Shown here one piece after another: positions 51,277 through 60,557 of a DNA stretch of 64,000 nt (position 1 is its first letter; every line of letters starts with the position of its first letter). Where the stretch lies: contig CAWDZB010000006.1 in the NCBI GenBank assembly GCA_963806685.1, forward strand, positions 62,001 through 126,000, in the 5' to 3' direction. The notes under the pieces are model-generated. The model saw only the letters and a program-made list of their open reading frames with translations. It did no database searches and was not told the origin of the DNA. The position numbers were made by a program, and so were the translations under genes. The DNA comes from DDH964 sp963806685. GTDB lineage: Bacteria; Desulfobacterota; Desulfuromonadia; Desulfuromonadales; DDH964.

Positions 51277-54200
51277 CTATTCGAGAACCACCAGCAGGTC
51301 CCCCTGCTGAACCTGGTCTCCCTCCTTGAAGAGCAGCTCCTTGACCTTGCCGTCCTTTTTGGCCTTGACGTTGGTCTCCATCTTCATCGCCTCGGTGGAA
51401 AGCAGGGCATCCCCTTCCTTGATCTCGTCGCCTACCGCCACCAGCAGCTTGAAGAGCTTGCCCGGCATCGGCGCGCCGACCTGCCTGGCGTCATCAGGAT
51501 CGGCCTTGACGTGGGTTACTTCCTCGGTCTCCACCGCGAGGTCCTTGACGACCACCTGGCGGGGCTCGCCGTTGAGCTCGAAGTAGATATTGCGGGTGCC
51601 ATCCGGGTGGACCCGGCCGATGGCGTTGAGCTTGACAATCAGCGTCTTGCCGGCCTCAATGTCGATGGTCACCTCGTCCCCGACTTCCAGGCCGTAGAAG
51701 AAGACCGGGGTCGGCATGAAGGAGGTGTCGCTGTACTCCTGGCGGTGCCGGTCGAACTCCTCGAAGACCCCGGGGTAAAGGACCGCCGAGAGGACGTCGC
51801 GGTCCTTTACGGCGTGGCCGAGCTTCTTTTCCAGGTCCAACTGCTTGGCGGCGAGGTCGACCGGCTCGAGCAACTCCCCGGGACGGCAAGTGAGGGGCTG
51901 CTCTCCCTTGAGGATGATCTTCTGCAGCTCGGGCGGGAAGCCGCCGTAGGGCTGGCCGATCATCCCCTTGAAGAAGTCGACCACCCCTTGCGGAAAGGTC
52001 AGCTCGGCGCCGCGGGCGAAGACGTCCTCGGGCTGCAGGTTGTTCTGCACCATGAACATCGCCATGTCACCGACGATCTTCGAGGAGGGGGTCACCTTGA
52101 CCAGGTCGCCGAACATGTCGTTGACCTTGCGGTACATCTCCTTGCACTCCTCCCAGCGGTGACCAAGGCCGAGGCCTTCGACCTGCGGCTTGTAGTTGGA
52201 GTACTGGCCGCCGGGAATCTCGTGGTAGTAGACCTGCGCGGTGCCGCTTCTGAGCTCCGATTCGAAGGGGGCGTAGTAGGTGCGCACCGTCTCCCAATAG
52301 TTGGCCAGCTGCTGCAGGCCCTCCTGGTCGAGCTGCGGATCCCAAATCGTCCCTTCCATGGCGGCGAGCAGGGCGTTCATGTTCGGCTGTGCGGTCAGCC
52401 CCGAAACCGAAGAGAGCGCCGCGTCAACAATATCGCAACCGGCCTGGGCAGCCATCATCAGCATCGCCCCGCCATTGCTGGAGGTGTCGTGGGTATGCAA
52501 GTGGATCGGGATGCCGATCTCGCTCTTCAAGGCCTTGACCAGTTTCTCCGCGGCGAAGGGCTTGAGCAGCCCGGCCATGTCCTTGATCGCCAGGATGTGG
52601 GCGCCCATCCCCTCAAGTTCCTTCGCCAGGTTGACGTAGTAGGAGAGCGGGTACTTGTCGCGCTTGGGGTCAAGGATGTCGCCGGTGTAGCACATGGATG
52701 CTTCGCAGATGGCGTCGTTCTTGCGCACTGCGTCCATGGCCACGGCCATCCCCTTGGTCCAGTTCAGCGAGTCGAAGACCCGGAAGACGTCAATGCCGCC
52801 GGCGGCCGCCTTGGCGACGAACTCCTGGACCACGTTGTCGGGATAGTTGGTGTAGCCGACGGCATTACTGCCGCGCAGCAGCATCTGGAACAGGATGTTG
52901 GGAATCTTGGCCCGCAGCCGGTCGAGGCGCTCCCAGGGGTCCTCGCGCAGAAAACGCATGGCGACGTCGAAGGTCGCCCCGCCCCACATCTCCAGGGAGA
53001 AGAGGCCGCCGCCCAGGTGCGCGGTCGCCTCGGCGATGCGGTCGAGGTCGAAGGTGCGGAAGCGGGTCGCCATCAGCGACTGGTGGGCGTCGCGCATGGT
53101 GGTGTCGGTGATCAGCAGTTGCTTGTTCTGGCGCGCCCACTTGGCCAGCCCCTCCGGGCCCTTTTCGCGCAGGATGTCGCGGGTCCCCCTGGGGAGCTGC
53201 TGACCATAGGGGACTTCCGGGACACTCGGCTCGCGCAGGTCCTTGAAGCACAAGGCCCGCTCCTTCTTGATTCCCGGGTAGCCGTTGACCGTGGTGTGGC
53301 CCAAAAAGGAGAGGATCTTGTTGGCGCGGTCCTTCTTCACCGGCAGCTGGAAGACCTCCGGATGGGTGTCGAGAAAGGAGGTGTCGCATTTGCCTTCGAG
53401 GAAGACCGGGTGGGTGATGACCTTCTCCAAAAAGCCGATATTGGTCTTCACGCCGCGGATGCGGAACTCCTGCAGGGCGCGGTCCATGGTCCGCGAGGCG
53501 TCGCTGAAGGTCAGCCCCCAGGTGGAGATCTTCACCAGCAGCGAATCGTAGTGGGGAGTGATGGTCGCCCCGGCGTAGCCGGCCGCCGCATCGAGGCGCA
53601 CGCCGAAGCCGGCGGCAGTGCGGTAGGCCTTGATGGTGCCGAAGTCGGGGGCGAAGTTGTTGGTCGGATCCTCGGTGGTGACCCGGCACTGGATGGCGTA
53701 GCCGCGCAGATCGATATCCTTCTGGCTCTTGATGCCGATCTCCGGATCGGAAAGCTTGTGCCCCTCGGCGATGCGGATCTGCGCCTGCACCAGATTACGC
53801 ATGGTGACCAGCTCGGTGACGGTATGCTCGACCTGGATGCGGGGGTTGACCTCGATGAAGTAGAAGTCGCCCGCCTGATCCATCAGAAACTCGATGGTCC
53901 CGGCATTGCGGTAGTCGACAGCGCCGGCGATCTTCAGCGCGTAGCCGCACACCTCCTGGCGCTTCTTGGCGGTCAGGTAGAGGGAGGGGGCGATCTCGAT
54001 GACCTTCTGGTGGCGGCGCTGGATCGAGCAGTCGCGTTCGTAGAAGTGCACCAGGTTGCCGTGCTGATCGCCGAGGATCTGCACCTCGACGTGCTTCGGA
54101 TTCTCGATATATTTTTCCAGGAAGATGGCGGCATTGCCGAAGGCCGCCTGGGCCTCGGAAGCGGCACTCTTCATCCCCTCCAGGAGCTCCTTCTGGTTGC

Positions 54201-54729
54201 GGGCGACGCGCATGCCGCGTCCGCCGCCGCCGGCCGACGCCTTGACGATAATAGGATAGCCGGCCTCCTTGGCGAAGATCAGCGCCTCCTCTTCGGTGGT
54301 AATCGGCTTCGGCGTCCCCGGCACCACCGGTACCCCGGCGGCAATGGCGACCTCGCGGCCGGCGACCTTGTCGCCGAGGCTGCGCATGATATCCGGTGTC
54401 GGACCGATGAAGGCGATGCCGGCGCGCTCGCAGGCTTCGGCGAACTCGGCGTTTTCGGAGAGGAAGCCGTAGCCGGGATGGATGGCGTCGACATCCTTCT
54501 TGCGGGCGAGATCGATGATCTCGTCGATCGACAGGTAGGCGTCGATGGGCCCCTTCCCCTTGCCGATCAGATAGGCCTCGTCGGCCTTGTAGCGGTGCAG
54601 CGAGAGCCGGTCCTGTTCCGAGTAGATCGCCACGGTGTTGATCCCCAGCTCGGTACAGGCGCGGAAGATGCGGATGGCAATCTCGCCGCGGTTTGCCGCC
54701 ATGATTTTCTTGAACTTCTTGACCTCCAT
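51277..54729 (-). CDS. pyc: Pyruvate carboxylase
   Basis: Biotin enzyme that makes oxaloacetate from pyruvate and bicarbonate, replenishing the TCA cycle. The 1150-residue single-chain protein has a biotin carboxylase domain (KIMAANRGEIAIRIFRA, ASAGGGGRGMRV, EVNPRIQVEHTVTE), a carboxyltransferase domain (TDTTMRDAHQSLMATR, FRVFDSLNWTKGM, HLHTHDTSSNGG) and a C-terminal biotinyl domain with AMKMETN. All parts are present. GGAGGAGG precedes the ATG. It is a single gene with its own promoter and terminator. Confidence 0.97.
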   Translation of the reverse strand: MEVKKFKKIMAANRGEIAIRIFRACTELGINTVAIYSEQDRLSLHRYKADEAYLIGKGKGPIDAYLSIDEIIDLARKKDVDAIHPGYGFLSENAEFAEACERAGIAFIGPTPDIMRSLGDKVAGREVAIAAGVPVVPGTPKPITTEEEALIFAKEAGYPIIVKASAGGGGRGMRVARNQKELLEGMKSAASEAQAAFGNAAIFLEKYIENPKHVEVQILGDQHGNLVHFYERDCSIQRRHQKVIEIAPSLYLTAKKRQEVCGYALKIAGAVDYRNAGTIEFLMDQAGDFYFIEVNPRIQVEHTVTELVTMRNLVQAQIRIAEGHKLSDPEIGIKSQKDIDLRGYAIQCRVTTEDPTNNFAPDFGTIKAYRTAAGFGVRLDAAAGYAGATITPHYDSLLVKISTWGLTFSDASRTMDRALQEFRIRGVKTNIGFLEKVITHPVFLEGKCDTSFLDTHPEVFQLPVKKDRANKILSFLGHTTVNGYPGIKKERALCFKDLREPSVPEVPYGQQLPRGTRDILREKGPEGLAKWARQNKQLLITDTTMRDAHQSLMATRFRTFDLDRIAEATAHLGGGLFSLEMWGGATFDVAMRFLREDPWERLDRLRAKIPNILFQMLLRGSNAVGYTNYPDNVVQEFVAKAAAGGIDVFRVFDSLNWTKGMAVAMDAVRKNDAICEASMCYTGDILDPKRDKYPLSYYVNLAKELEGMGAHILAIKDMAGLLKPFAAEKLVKALKSEIGIPIHLHTHDTSSNGGAMLMMAAQAGCDIVDAALSSVSGLTAQPNMNALLAAMEGTIWDPQLDQEGLQQLANYWETVRTYYAPFESELRSGTAQVYYHEIPGGQYSNYKPQVEGLGLGHRWEECKEMYRKVNDMFGDLVKVTPSSKIVGDMAMFMVQNNLQPEDVFARGAELTFPQGVVDFFKGMIGQPYGGFPPELQKIILKGEQPLTCRPGELLEPVDLAAKQLDLEKKLGHAVKDRDVLSAVLYPGVFEEFDRHRQEYSDTSFMPTPVFFYGLEVGDEVTIDIEAGKTLIVKLNAIGRVHPDGTRNIYFELNGEPRQVVVKDLAVETEEVTHVKADPDDARQVGAPMPGKLFKLLVAVGDEIKEGDALLSTEAMKMETNVKAKKDGKVKELLFKEGDQVQQGDLLVVLE

Positions 54730-54863
54730 CGAACCTCCTCCAGAGTCGTTCCCCGATGTGCGTTTTTTAATAGAAATAGAACAGATAAACGGCTGGCAAA
54801 GTTTTAGTGGTAGTTAATTTTTTTAGGAATTATAAATACTTAGGCAATTTTACCAAGGAGCAC

Positions 54864-54892
54864 ATCTAACCAAAGCCACTCACGGCTGTCAA
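54864..54892 (-). promoter_or_regulatory. Sigma-70 promoter of pyc
   Basis: On the minus strand TTGACA (54887-54892) and TTAGAT (54864-54869) are spaced 17 nt apart, leaving a leader of about 130 nt to pyc. The whole gap 54730-55021 is AT-rich and holds no gene. Confidence 0.65.
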
Positions 54893-55021
54893 GATAAAAT
54901 CTTGTTCTAATTTATAAGATGGCGATATTCCTATGGAAAAATTTACTCTGATTCACAATAATTTCGCTATCTCGAAAAGCCCCCGCCGCCCTCGCTGCAG
55001 AGGGGATCGTGCCGGCCCGAA

Positions 55022-55795
55022 TCAATCCCCTCCCGCCGGCTTGTCGCGGGCCAGGAAAGGCTTGATCAGGTCGATGGGAATCGGGAAGATGATCGTCGAG
55101 TTCTTTTCGGCGGAGATCTCGGTCAGGGTCTGCAGAAAGCGCAGCTGCAGCGCCCCGACTTCGCTGGAGATGACCTTGGCGGCGTCGGCCAGTTTCTGGG
55201 AAGCCTGGAACTCCCCTTCGGCGTGGATCACCTTGGAGCGCCGCTCCCGTTCCGCCTCGGCCTGGCGGGCCATGGCCCGCTGCATCTCCACCGGCAGGTC
55301 GACATGCTTGATCTCGACATTGGAGATCTTCACCCCCCAGGGATCGGTCTGGCGGTCGAGGATCTGCTGCAGGTTCTGGTTGATGCGGTCGCGATGGGAG
55401 AGCAAGTCGTCCATTTCGTGCTGACCGAGGACGCTGCGCAGGGAGGTCTGCGCCAGCTGGCTGGTGGCGTAAAGGTAATTCTCGACCTCGATCAGGGCCT
55501 TTTCCGGCGCAAGCACCCGGAAATAGAGAACGGCGTTGACCTTCACCGAGACGTTGTCCTTGGTGATGACGTCCTGGGGCGGCACGTCCATGGCCACGGT
55601 GCGCAGGCTGACCTTGATCAGCTTATCGACCACCGGAATGATCAGCCGCAGCCCCGGCCCCTTGACCCCCGAGAAGCGACCCATGCGGAAGACCACCCCC
55701 CGCTCGTATTCCATCAGAATCTTGATTGCATTGAACAGGATCATCGCCACCAGGGCGACCACGACGACCCAGCCGACCAGACCGACAGGCAACAT
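55022..55795 (-). CDS. Slipin/stomatin-like SPFH protein
   Basis: Membrane-anchored scaffold of the SPFH family, 257 residues. One N-terminal membrane helix (LVGWVVVVALVAMILFNAI) is followed by the band-7 domain (EYERGVVFRMGRFSGVKGPGL, VDVPPQDVITKDNVSV-like segment, QTSLRSVLGQHEMDDLLSHR) and a helical stretch (AMARQAEAERERRSKVIHAEGE). The ATG at 55795 has GGAGG 5 nt upstream; the in-frame extension to 55834 overlaps nfeD. It follows the NfeD gene directly, the widely conserved stomatin operon partner. Such pairs influence membrane microdomains or proteolysis. Confidence 0.93.
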   Translation of the reverse strand: MLPVGLVGWVVVVALVAMILFNAIKILMEYERGVVFRMGRFSGVKGPGLRLIIPVVDKLIKVSLRTVAMDVPPQDVITKDNVSVKVNAVLYFRVLAPEKALIEVENYLYATSQLAQTSLRSVLGQHEMDDLLSHRDRINQNLQQILDRQTDPWGVKISNVEIKHVDLPVEMQRAMARQAEAERERRSKVIHAEGEFQASQKLADAAKVISSEVGALQLRFLQTLTEISAEKNSTIIFPIPIDLIKPFLARDKPAGGD

Positions 55796-55817
55796 TTCAG
55801 CCTCCGTAAAATTCGGG

Positions 55818-57161
55818 TTAGGGTTGCAATTCACCGGGGGGGACCGGCACAGTGCCGGTGCGTTTGACCACCAGCCGCATTCCCTCCTCCAGGCTCACCA
55901 CTTCGACCTGTTCCCCGGTGGCCAGCGGCTCGGGGCACTGGGCGTCCCAGTACTCGCCATGGACGAAGACCTTTCCATTGCCGGGGAAACCCTCCACCAC
56001 CGTTCCCCGTTCCCCGACCAGTCCCTCGCGCCCGGAGACGAAGCGCCGCCGGTGGGTACGCACCACGAAGCTGGCGGCGAAAACGAAAAAGCCACTGCAG
56101 ACCGCCACCGTCGCGGCGATCACAACCCGGGAGATCTGCAGGTAGGGGGCGGAGCTGTCGATCAGCATCAGCGAACCAAGGGAAAGGGCCACCACCCCGC
56201 CGACGGTGAGCATGCCGTAGGAGGTGATCTTGATTTCGAGCAGGAAGAGGACCAGGGCGAGGACGATCAGCAGTACCCCGACATAGTTGATCGGCAGCGC
56301 CTGGAATGCGAACAGGGCCAGGAGAATGGCGATGGCGCCGATCGCCCCGGGCAGGATCACCCCGGGCTGGGAGATCTCGAAGAAGATACCGAGGATGCCG
56401 AGCATCATCAGCAGGTAGGCGATGGTGGGGTTGCTCAGGGCATCGAGGATCTGCCGCCGCCAGCCCATGGCGTAGGTTTCCAGCTTCGCCCCCTTGCTGT
56501 GCAGCACCAGGGGCTTGCCATCGCGCTGGTAGCTGCGGCCGTCAAGACGCAGCAGCAGGGAATACTCGTCGGGGGCGACCAGGTCGACCACCTTCTGGGC
56601 GACCGCCTCATCGGCGGTGATCGAAACGCTCTTGCGCACCACCTGTTCCGCCCACTCGACGTTGCGCCCTCGCCGGGTGGCGATGCTACGGGCGAAGGCG
56701 ACGGCGTCGTTGACCACCTTGGTGGTCATCGTCTTGTCGCCGCTGCCGCCCAGGCCAATGGCCACCGGGTGTGCGGCGCCGATGTTGGTCCCCGGGGCCA
56801 TCGCCGCGAAGTCAGCGGCGAAGGTGATCAGCGCTCCGGCCGAAGCGGCCCGCGCCCCGCCGGGGGCAACGTAGACGATGACCGGGATGGGCGAGCCCAG
56901 TTCCGCCTGAATGATCTGGCGCATGGCGCTGTCGAGTCCGCCCGGGGTGTCGAGCTGGAGCAGAAAGGCGCTGGCTCCCTCGCCGTTGGCCGCCGCCAGC
57001 CGCTCTTCAACGAAACTGGCGACCACCGGGTTGATGACCCCCTTGATGGTAACCTTGGCGATCCAGGGACCGCCCGGCGCAGGAGGCGCCCCGGCGCTCG
57101 CGCCGGCCCCCGCAAGAAGCAGGAAAAGAATCAGAATCACTGGTTTTATCGGCATCTTCAT
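55818..57161 (-). CDS. NfeD-family membrane serine protease (long form)
   Basis: Partner of the slipin, about 447 residues. A signal-like N-terminus (PVILILFLLLAGAGASA) is followed by a ClpP-like protease domain with LQLDTPGGLDSAMRQII, the Ser in APGGARAASAGALI and a possible catalytic Lys in VVRKSVSITADEA. About five membrane helices follow, and a C-terminal OB-like domain (ERGTVVEGFPGNGKVFVHGEYWDA). Known homologues cleave the C-terminus of stomatin. ATG 57161 (or 57155) starts the signal sequence; no clear ribosome site is visible. It is divergent from the sigma-54 regulator. Confidence 0.92.
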   Translation of the reverse strand: MKMPIKPVILILFLLLAGAGASAGAPPAPGGPWIAKVTIKGVINPVVASFVEERLAAANGEGASAFLLQLDTPGGLDSAMRQIIQAELGSPIPVIVYVAPGGARAASAGALITFAADFAAMAPGTNIGAAHPVAIGLGGSGDKTMTTKVVNDAVAFARSIATRRGRNVEWAEQVVRKSVSITADEAVAQKVVDLVAPDEYSLLLRLDGRSYQRDGKPLVLHSKGAKLETYAMGWRRQILDALSNPTIAYLLMMLGILGIFFEISQPGVILPGAIGAIAILLALFAFQALPINYVGVLLIVLALVLFLLEIKITSYGMLTVGGVVALSLGSLMLIDSSAPYLQISRVVIAATVAVCSGFFVFAASFVVRTHRRRFVSGREGLVGERGTVVEGFPGNGKVFVHGEYWDAQCPEPLATGEQVEVVSLEEGMRLVVKRTGTVPVPPGELQP

Positions 57162-57275
57162 GGCAGCAAGTGTAGCAATCCCGGGGGGCCTGTCAATCAC
57201 CCCTTGCGCCGGGGCGCCACCCATGCTAGCCTAGTTCCCGTCAATTCTATGACGCAGCCTCCGGAGGAGGATGCC

Positions 57276-58658
57276 GTGAAGAACCCGTCGCAGATCCTGC
57301 TCATTGATGACGAGTCCCACAACCGGGATGCCCTTTCCCTGCTGCTGGGCAACGCCGGCTACCGCCTGGAGACCGCCGCCAGCGGCGAGGAGGCGCTGCA
57401 GATCCTGGAAAAACAGCCCTTCGAGGTGGTGATCACCGACCTCTTTCTACCCGGCGTCAGCGGCATCGACATCCTCAAGTCGGTCAAGGAACATTCCCCC
57501 TACACCAACGTCATCCTGATTACCGGCAATGCCAGCGCCGAGTCGGCCGTGGAGGCGATGAAGGAGGGGGCCTTCGACTACATCACCAAGCCCTTCAACT
57601 TCGAGAAGCTGAAGATCCAGGTCGCCAAGGCGGTGGAAAAGAGCCGGCTGGTCGCGGAAAACCTCTACCTGCGTCAGCAGCTGCGCGGCAAGTACAAGTT
57701 CGACCAGATGATCGGCAACAGCCTGGCCATGCAGCAGGTCTTCGCACGTATGGAGCGGGTAGTCAACACCGACTCGACAATCCTCATCCTCGGCGAATCG
57801 GGGACCGGAAAGGAGCTGGTCGCCAAGGCGATCCACTTCAACGGCAGTCGCAAGGACAAGCCCTTCGTGGCCATCAACTGCGGCGCGATTCCGGCCGAAC
57901 TGCTCGAGAGCGAGCTCTTCGGCCACGTCCGCGGCGCCTTCACCGGGGCAGTGGCCGACAAGCCCGGCAAATTCGAGATTGCCAATTACGGCACCATCTT
58001 CCTCGACGAGATCGGCACCATGCCGATGCACCTGCAGATGAAACTGCTGCGGGTCCTGCAGGAGCAGGAGCTGGAGCGGGTCGGCGCCAGCCGCAAGATC
58101 AAGCTCAACGTCCGGGTGATCTCCGCCACCAACGCCGACATCGAGGAGGAAGTACAACGCGGCCAGTTCCGCGAGGACCTCTACTACCGCCTCAACGTCA
58201 TCCCCATCGTCCTGCCGCCGCTGCGCGAACGGCGCGAGGACATCCCCCTGCTGGCCCGCCATTTTCTGCAGAAGAGCTGCCGGGAGCTGAACCGGCCGCT
58301 GATGTCCCTCTCCCCGGATGCGATGCAGGCCCTGGAGAATTATGCCTGGCCGGGAAACGTGCGGGAGATGGAGAACGTCATCGAGCGTTCGGTCACCCTC
58401 ACCGACGGCGACTCCATCCAACGCCAGGACTTGCCGCCGAACGTCGCCGGAGCTCTTCCCGCCGATGGCGACCCGGCCCCGCCCCGGGTCGGCGAAGAGG
58501 GTGTCGACATGCCGGCCGTCATCGCCCGCATCGAGGGAGGGATGATCAGCGAGGCGATGGACCTCGCAGGCGGTGTCAAGGCCCGGGCCGCGGTGCTGCT
58601 CGGCATCAACCGCACCACCCTGGTGGAGAAGATCAAGCGCCTCGGCCTAGAACTGTAG
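57276..58658 (+). CDS. Sigma-54-dependent response regulator
   Basis: An NtrC-type activator of 460 residues. The receiver domain has Asp11-Asp12 and phospho-site Asp55 (VITDLFLPGVSG). The AAA+ domain has Walker A LGESGTGKELVAKA, the sigma-54-contacting GAFTGA in HVRGAFTGAVADKPG, Walker B TIFLDEIG and the PGNVREMENVIERS region. The C-terminus ISEAMDLAGGVKARAAVLLGINRTTLVEKIKRLGL is a Fis-type helix-turn-helix. The GTG at 57276 has GGAGGAGG 5 nt upstream, better than the ATG at 57249. No histidine kinase gene is adjacent, so its partner and targets are unknown. Confidence 0.93.
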   Translation: MKNPSQILLIDDESHNRDALSLLLGNAGYRLETAASGEEALQILEKQPFEVVITDLFLPGVSGIDILKSVKEHSPYTNVILITGNASAESAVEAMKEGAFDYITKPFNFEKLKIQVAKAVEKSRLVAENLYLRQQLRGKYKFDQMIGNSLAMQQVFARMERVVNTDSTILILGESGTGKELVAKAIHFNGSRKDKPFVAINCGAIPAELLESELFGHVRGAFTGAVADKPGKFEIANYGTIFLDEIGTMPMHLQMKLLRVLQEQELERVGASRKIKLNVRVISATNADIEEEVQRGQFREDLYYRLNVIPIVLPPLRERREDIPLLARHFLQKSCRELNRPLMSLSPDAMQALENYAWPGNVREMENVIERSVTLTDGDSIQRQDLPPNVAGALPADGDPAPPRVGEEGVDMPAVIARIEGGMISEAMDLAGGVKARAAVLLGINRTTLVEKIKRLGLEL

Positions 58659-58855
58659 CCTGGTGACTCCACCGCCTCGATCCCTTCCCTCCAAGGGTAC
58701 GGCTGAGGGGCTTCGTTTCGCTCGGCCGGCAGCCGATTTCCAGCCCCCTGCTTTCAGCGTTCCTGCCCGCACCCACTAATCTTTCGGAAGCCGGGCTATC
58801 CGCGGGATATCTGGTAAAAACCCAACAACTATCCTTTTCCCCACAGGAGGCCTTC

Positions 58856-59662
58856 ATGGAACAAGCAACTCACTGGGCACTCACCTACGGTCCGAAGCTG
58901 GTCGGGGCTGTCGTCATCCTGGTCGTCGGCCTCTGGCTGGCCCGGCTCCTGACCGGCCTGACCCGCCGGCTGCTGGAACGGCGGGAAATCGATCCGACCT
59001 TGGTCACCTTCGGGAGCAATCTGCTGCACGCCGCCCTGGTGACCTTCGTGGCTATCGCCGCCCTCGGCCAGATCGGGGTGCAGACCACCTCGTTGATCGC
59101 TGTCATCGGTGCTGCCGGCCTGGCCGTCGGCCTGGCGCTGCAGGGCTCCCTGGCCAACTTCGCTGCTGGGGTGATGATCCTGGTCTTCCACCCCTTTCGG
59201 GCCGGCGACGTCATCGAGGGGGCCGGGGTGATCGGCGTGGTCGAAGAGCTGCACATCTTCACCACCCAGCTGCGGACCGGCGACAACAAGACGGTCTTCG
59301 TCCCCAACGGCAAACTGATGGGAGACAACATCACCAACTACTCGAGAAAGGGAACCCGGCGCCTCGACCTGGTGGTTGGGGTCGGCTACCAGGACGATAT
59401 CCGCAGGGTCAAGGAGGTGCTGCAGGGGCTTCTGGCAGAGGACAAGCGGGTGCTGGCCGAGCCGGCACCGACGGTGGCGGTGCTGGAATTGGGCGATTCG
59501 AGCGTCAACTTCGCGGTGCGCCCATGGGTCGCCGTCGGCGACTACTGGGACGTCTATTTCGACACCCTGGAGAAGGTCAAGCTCCGGTTCGACGCCGAGG
59601 GAATTTCCATCCCCTTCCCGCAGCGGGACGTCCATCTCTACCGGCAGGAGGCGGTGGGCTGA
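58856..59662 (+). CDS. Small-conductance mechanosensitive channel (MscS family)
   Basis: Inner-membrane channel that releases solutes on osmotic downshift. The 268-residue protein has three N-terminal membrane helices, the pore helix IAVIGAAGLAVGLALQGSLANFAAGV with the Gly/Ala packing pattern, and the beta domain start FRAGDVIEGAGVIGVVEEL. The cytoplasmic part includes FVPNGKLMGDNITNYS. The size matches Escherichia coli MscS (286). AGGAGG stands just before the ATG. It stands alone. Confidence 0.94.
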   Translation: MEQATHWALTYGPKLVGAVVILVVGLWLARLLTGLTRRLLERREIDPTLVTFGSNLLHAALVTFVAIAALGQIGVQTTSLIAVIGAAGLAVGLALQGSLANFAAGVMILVFHPFRAGDVIEGAGVIGVVEELHIFTTQLRTGDNKTVFVPNGKLMGDNITNYSRKGTRRLDLVVGVGYQDDIRRVKEVLQGLLAEDKRVLAEPAPTVAVLELGDSSVNFAVRPWVAVGDYWDVYFDTLEKVKLRFDAEGISIPFPQRDVHLYRQEAVG

Positions 59663-59686
59663 ATTTAGCGCTTACGCTTACTTATT

Positions 59687-59733
59687 GCACAACAATGCCC
59701 GCCGGGTTCGGATACCGGCGGGCATTGTTGTGC
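59687..59733. terminator. Long hairpin between convergent mscS-type gene and fetB
   Basis: A perfect 19-bp stem (59687-59705 with 59715-59733) and 9-nt loop lie between the convergent genes. The arms contain TTGTTGT/ACAACAA runs, so it may act on both strands. Confidence 0.75.
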
Positions 59734-59753
59734 TGAAGACCGGGGAGCATCCA

Positions 59754-60557
59754 TCAGCTCTGGCCGGCGGGAGGCTCCTCGCGCAGCTGATGCTCGGCAG
59801 TGAAGTAGCTGCGGGCGCCGAACAGCAGGATCAGAAATGCGGTCACCGCAACGCTGCCGGTGATCGTGCACATGATCCCGATCTGGTAGCGCACGGCGAG
59901 GATCGGATCGGTCCCGGAGAGGATTTGGCCGGTCATCATCCCCGGCAGGAAGACGATCCCCATCGCCGCCATGGAATTGATTGCCGGGATCAGCGCGGCG
60001 CGAAAGGCGTTGCTGACTGCCACCCGGGCCGCCAGCCGCGCCGGGGCGCCGAGGCAGAGGGCGGTCTCGATCTGTTCGCGGCGCTCGGCCATCTCGCCGG
60101 CGAGGCGCTCGGCGGCCAGACTGGCGCCGGTCATCGAGTTGCCGATAATCATCCCGGCCAGGGGAATCAGGTAGCGGGGGTCGTACCAGGGGGTGAGGCC
60201 GATGATCAGGGTGCAGAAGATTAGCGTGGTACCGCCGCAGCCGACCAGGATCGCGGCGCCGACGATCGGGTAGAAGCGGAGCATGCGCCGCTTGACCCGT
60301 GCCGCCACGGTCTGCACCGCGAAAGCGGCCATCATCATCAGCAGCAGCAGGATCGGCAGCGGGTGGTCGAGGGCGAAGACAAAGTGCAGCAAGTAGCCGA
60401 CGGCCAGCAGCTGGGCCACCATGCGCAGCGCCGACCAGAGCAGGTCCCGCCCCTGCCCCGCCCCCTGCAGACGGGCGAGGGCCGCGGCGAGCAGGATCAG
60501 GCCGAAGGCGCCGGCCAGGTCGGCCAGGGACAGCTGGATGATGCCGGCGGGGCTCAT
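59754..60557 (-). CDS. fetB: ABC exporter permease, FetB-like (UPF0014)
   Basis: Membrane subunit of a FetAB-type transporter, linked in Escherichia coli to iron export and peroxide resistance. The 267-residue protein has about seven hydrophobic segments (LLWSALRMVAQLLAVGYLL, LPILLLLMMMAAFAVQTVA) and the family-conserved LIPLAGMIIGNSMTGASLA and LPGMMTGQILSGTDPILAVRY. The ATG overlaps the upstream ATPase gene by 4 nt. Substrate is inferred from family only. Confidence 0.9.
   Translation of the reverse strand: MSPAGIIQLSLADLAGAFGLILLAAALARLQGAGQGRDLLWSALRMVAQLLAVGYLLHFVFALDHPLPILLLLMMMAAFAVQTVAARVKRRMLRFYPIVGAAILVGCGGTTLIFCTLIIGLTPWYDPRYLIPLAGMIIGNSMTGASLAAERLAGEMAERREQIETALCLGAPARLAARVAVSNAFRAALIPAINSMAAMGIVFLPGMMTGQILSGTDPILAVRYQIGIMCTITGSVAVTAFLILLFGARSYFTAEHQLREEPPAGQS

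Noticed and set aside
51193..54807. Plus-strand ORF of more than 1200 codons opposite pyc
   Set aside because: It is the mirror of pyruvate carboxylase codons (Val/Leu/Gly/Asp-rich) and has no ribosome site or known domain.
54933..55424. Plus-strand ORF overlapping the slipin gene
   Set aside because: Most of it is antisense to the slipin, and its first codons lie in AT-rich promoter DNA without a ribosome site.
55536..57275. Upstream extension of the sigma-54 regulator ORF across nfeD
   Set aside because: The extension is antisense to nfeD and the slipin gene, and a strong Shine-Dalgarno site marks the real GTG start at 57276.
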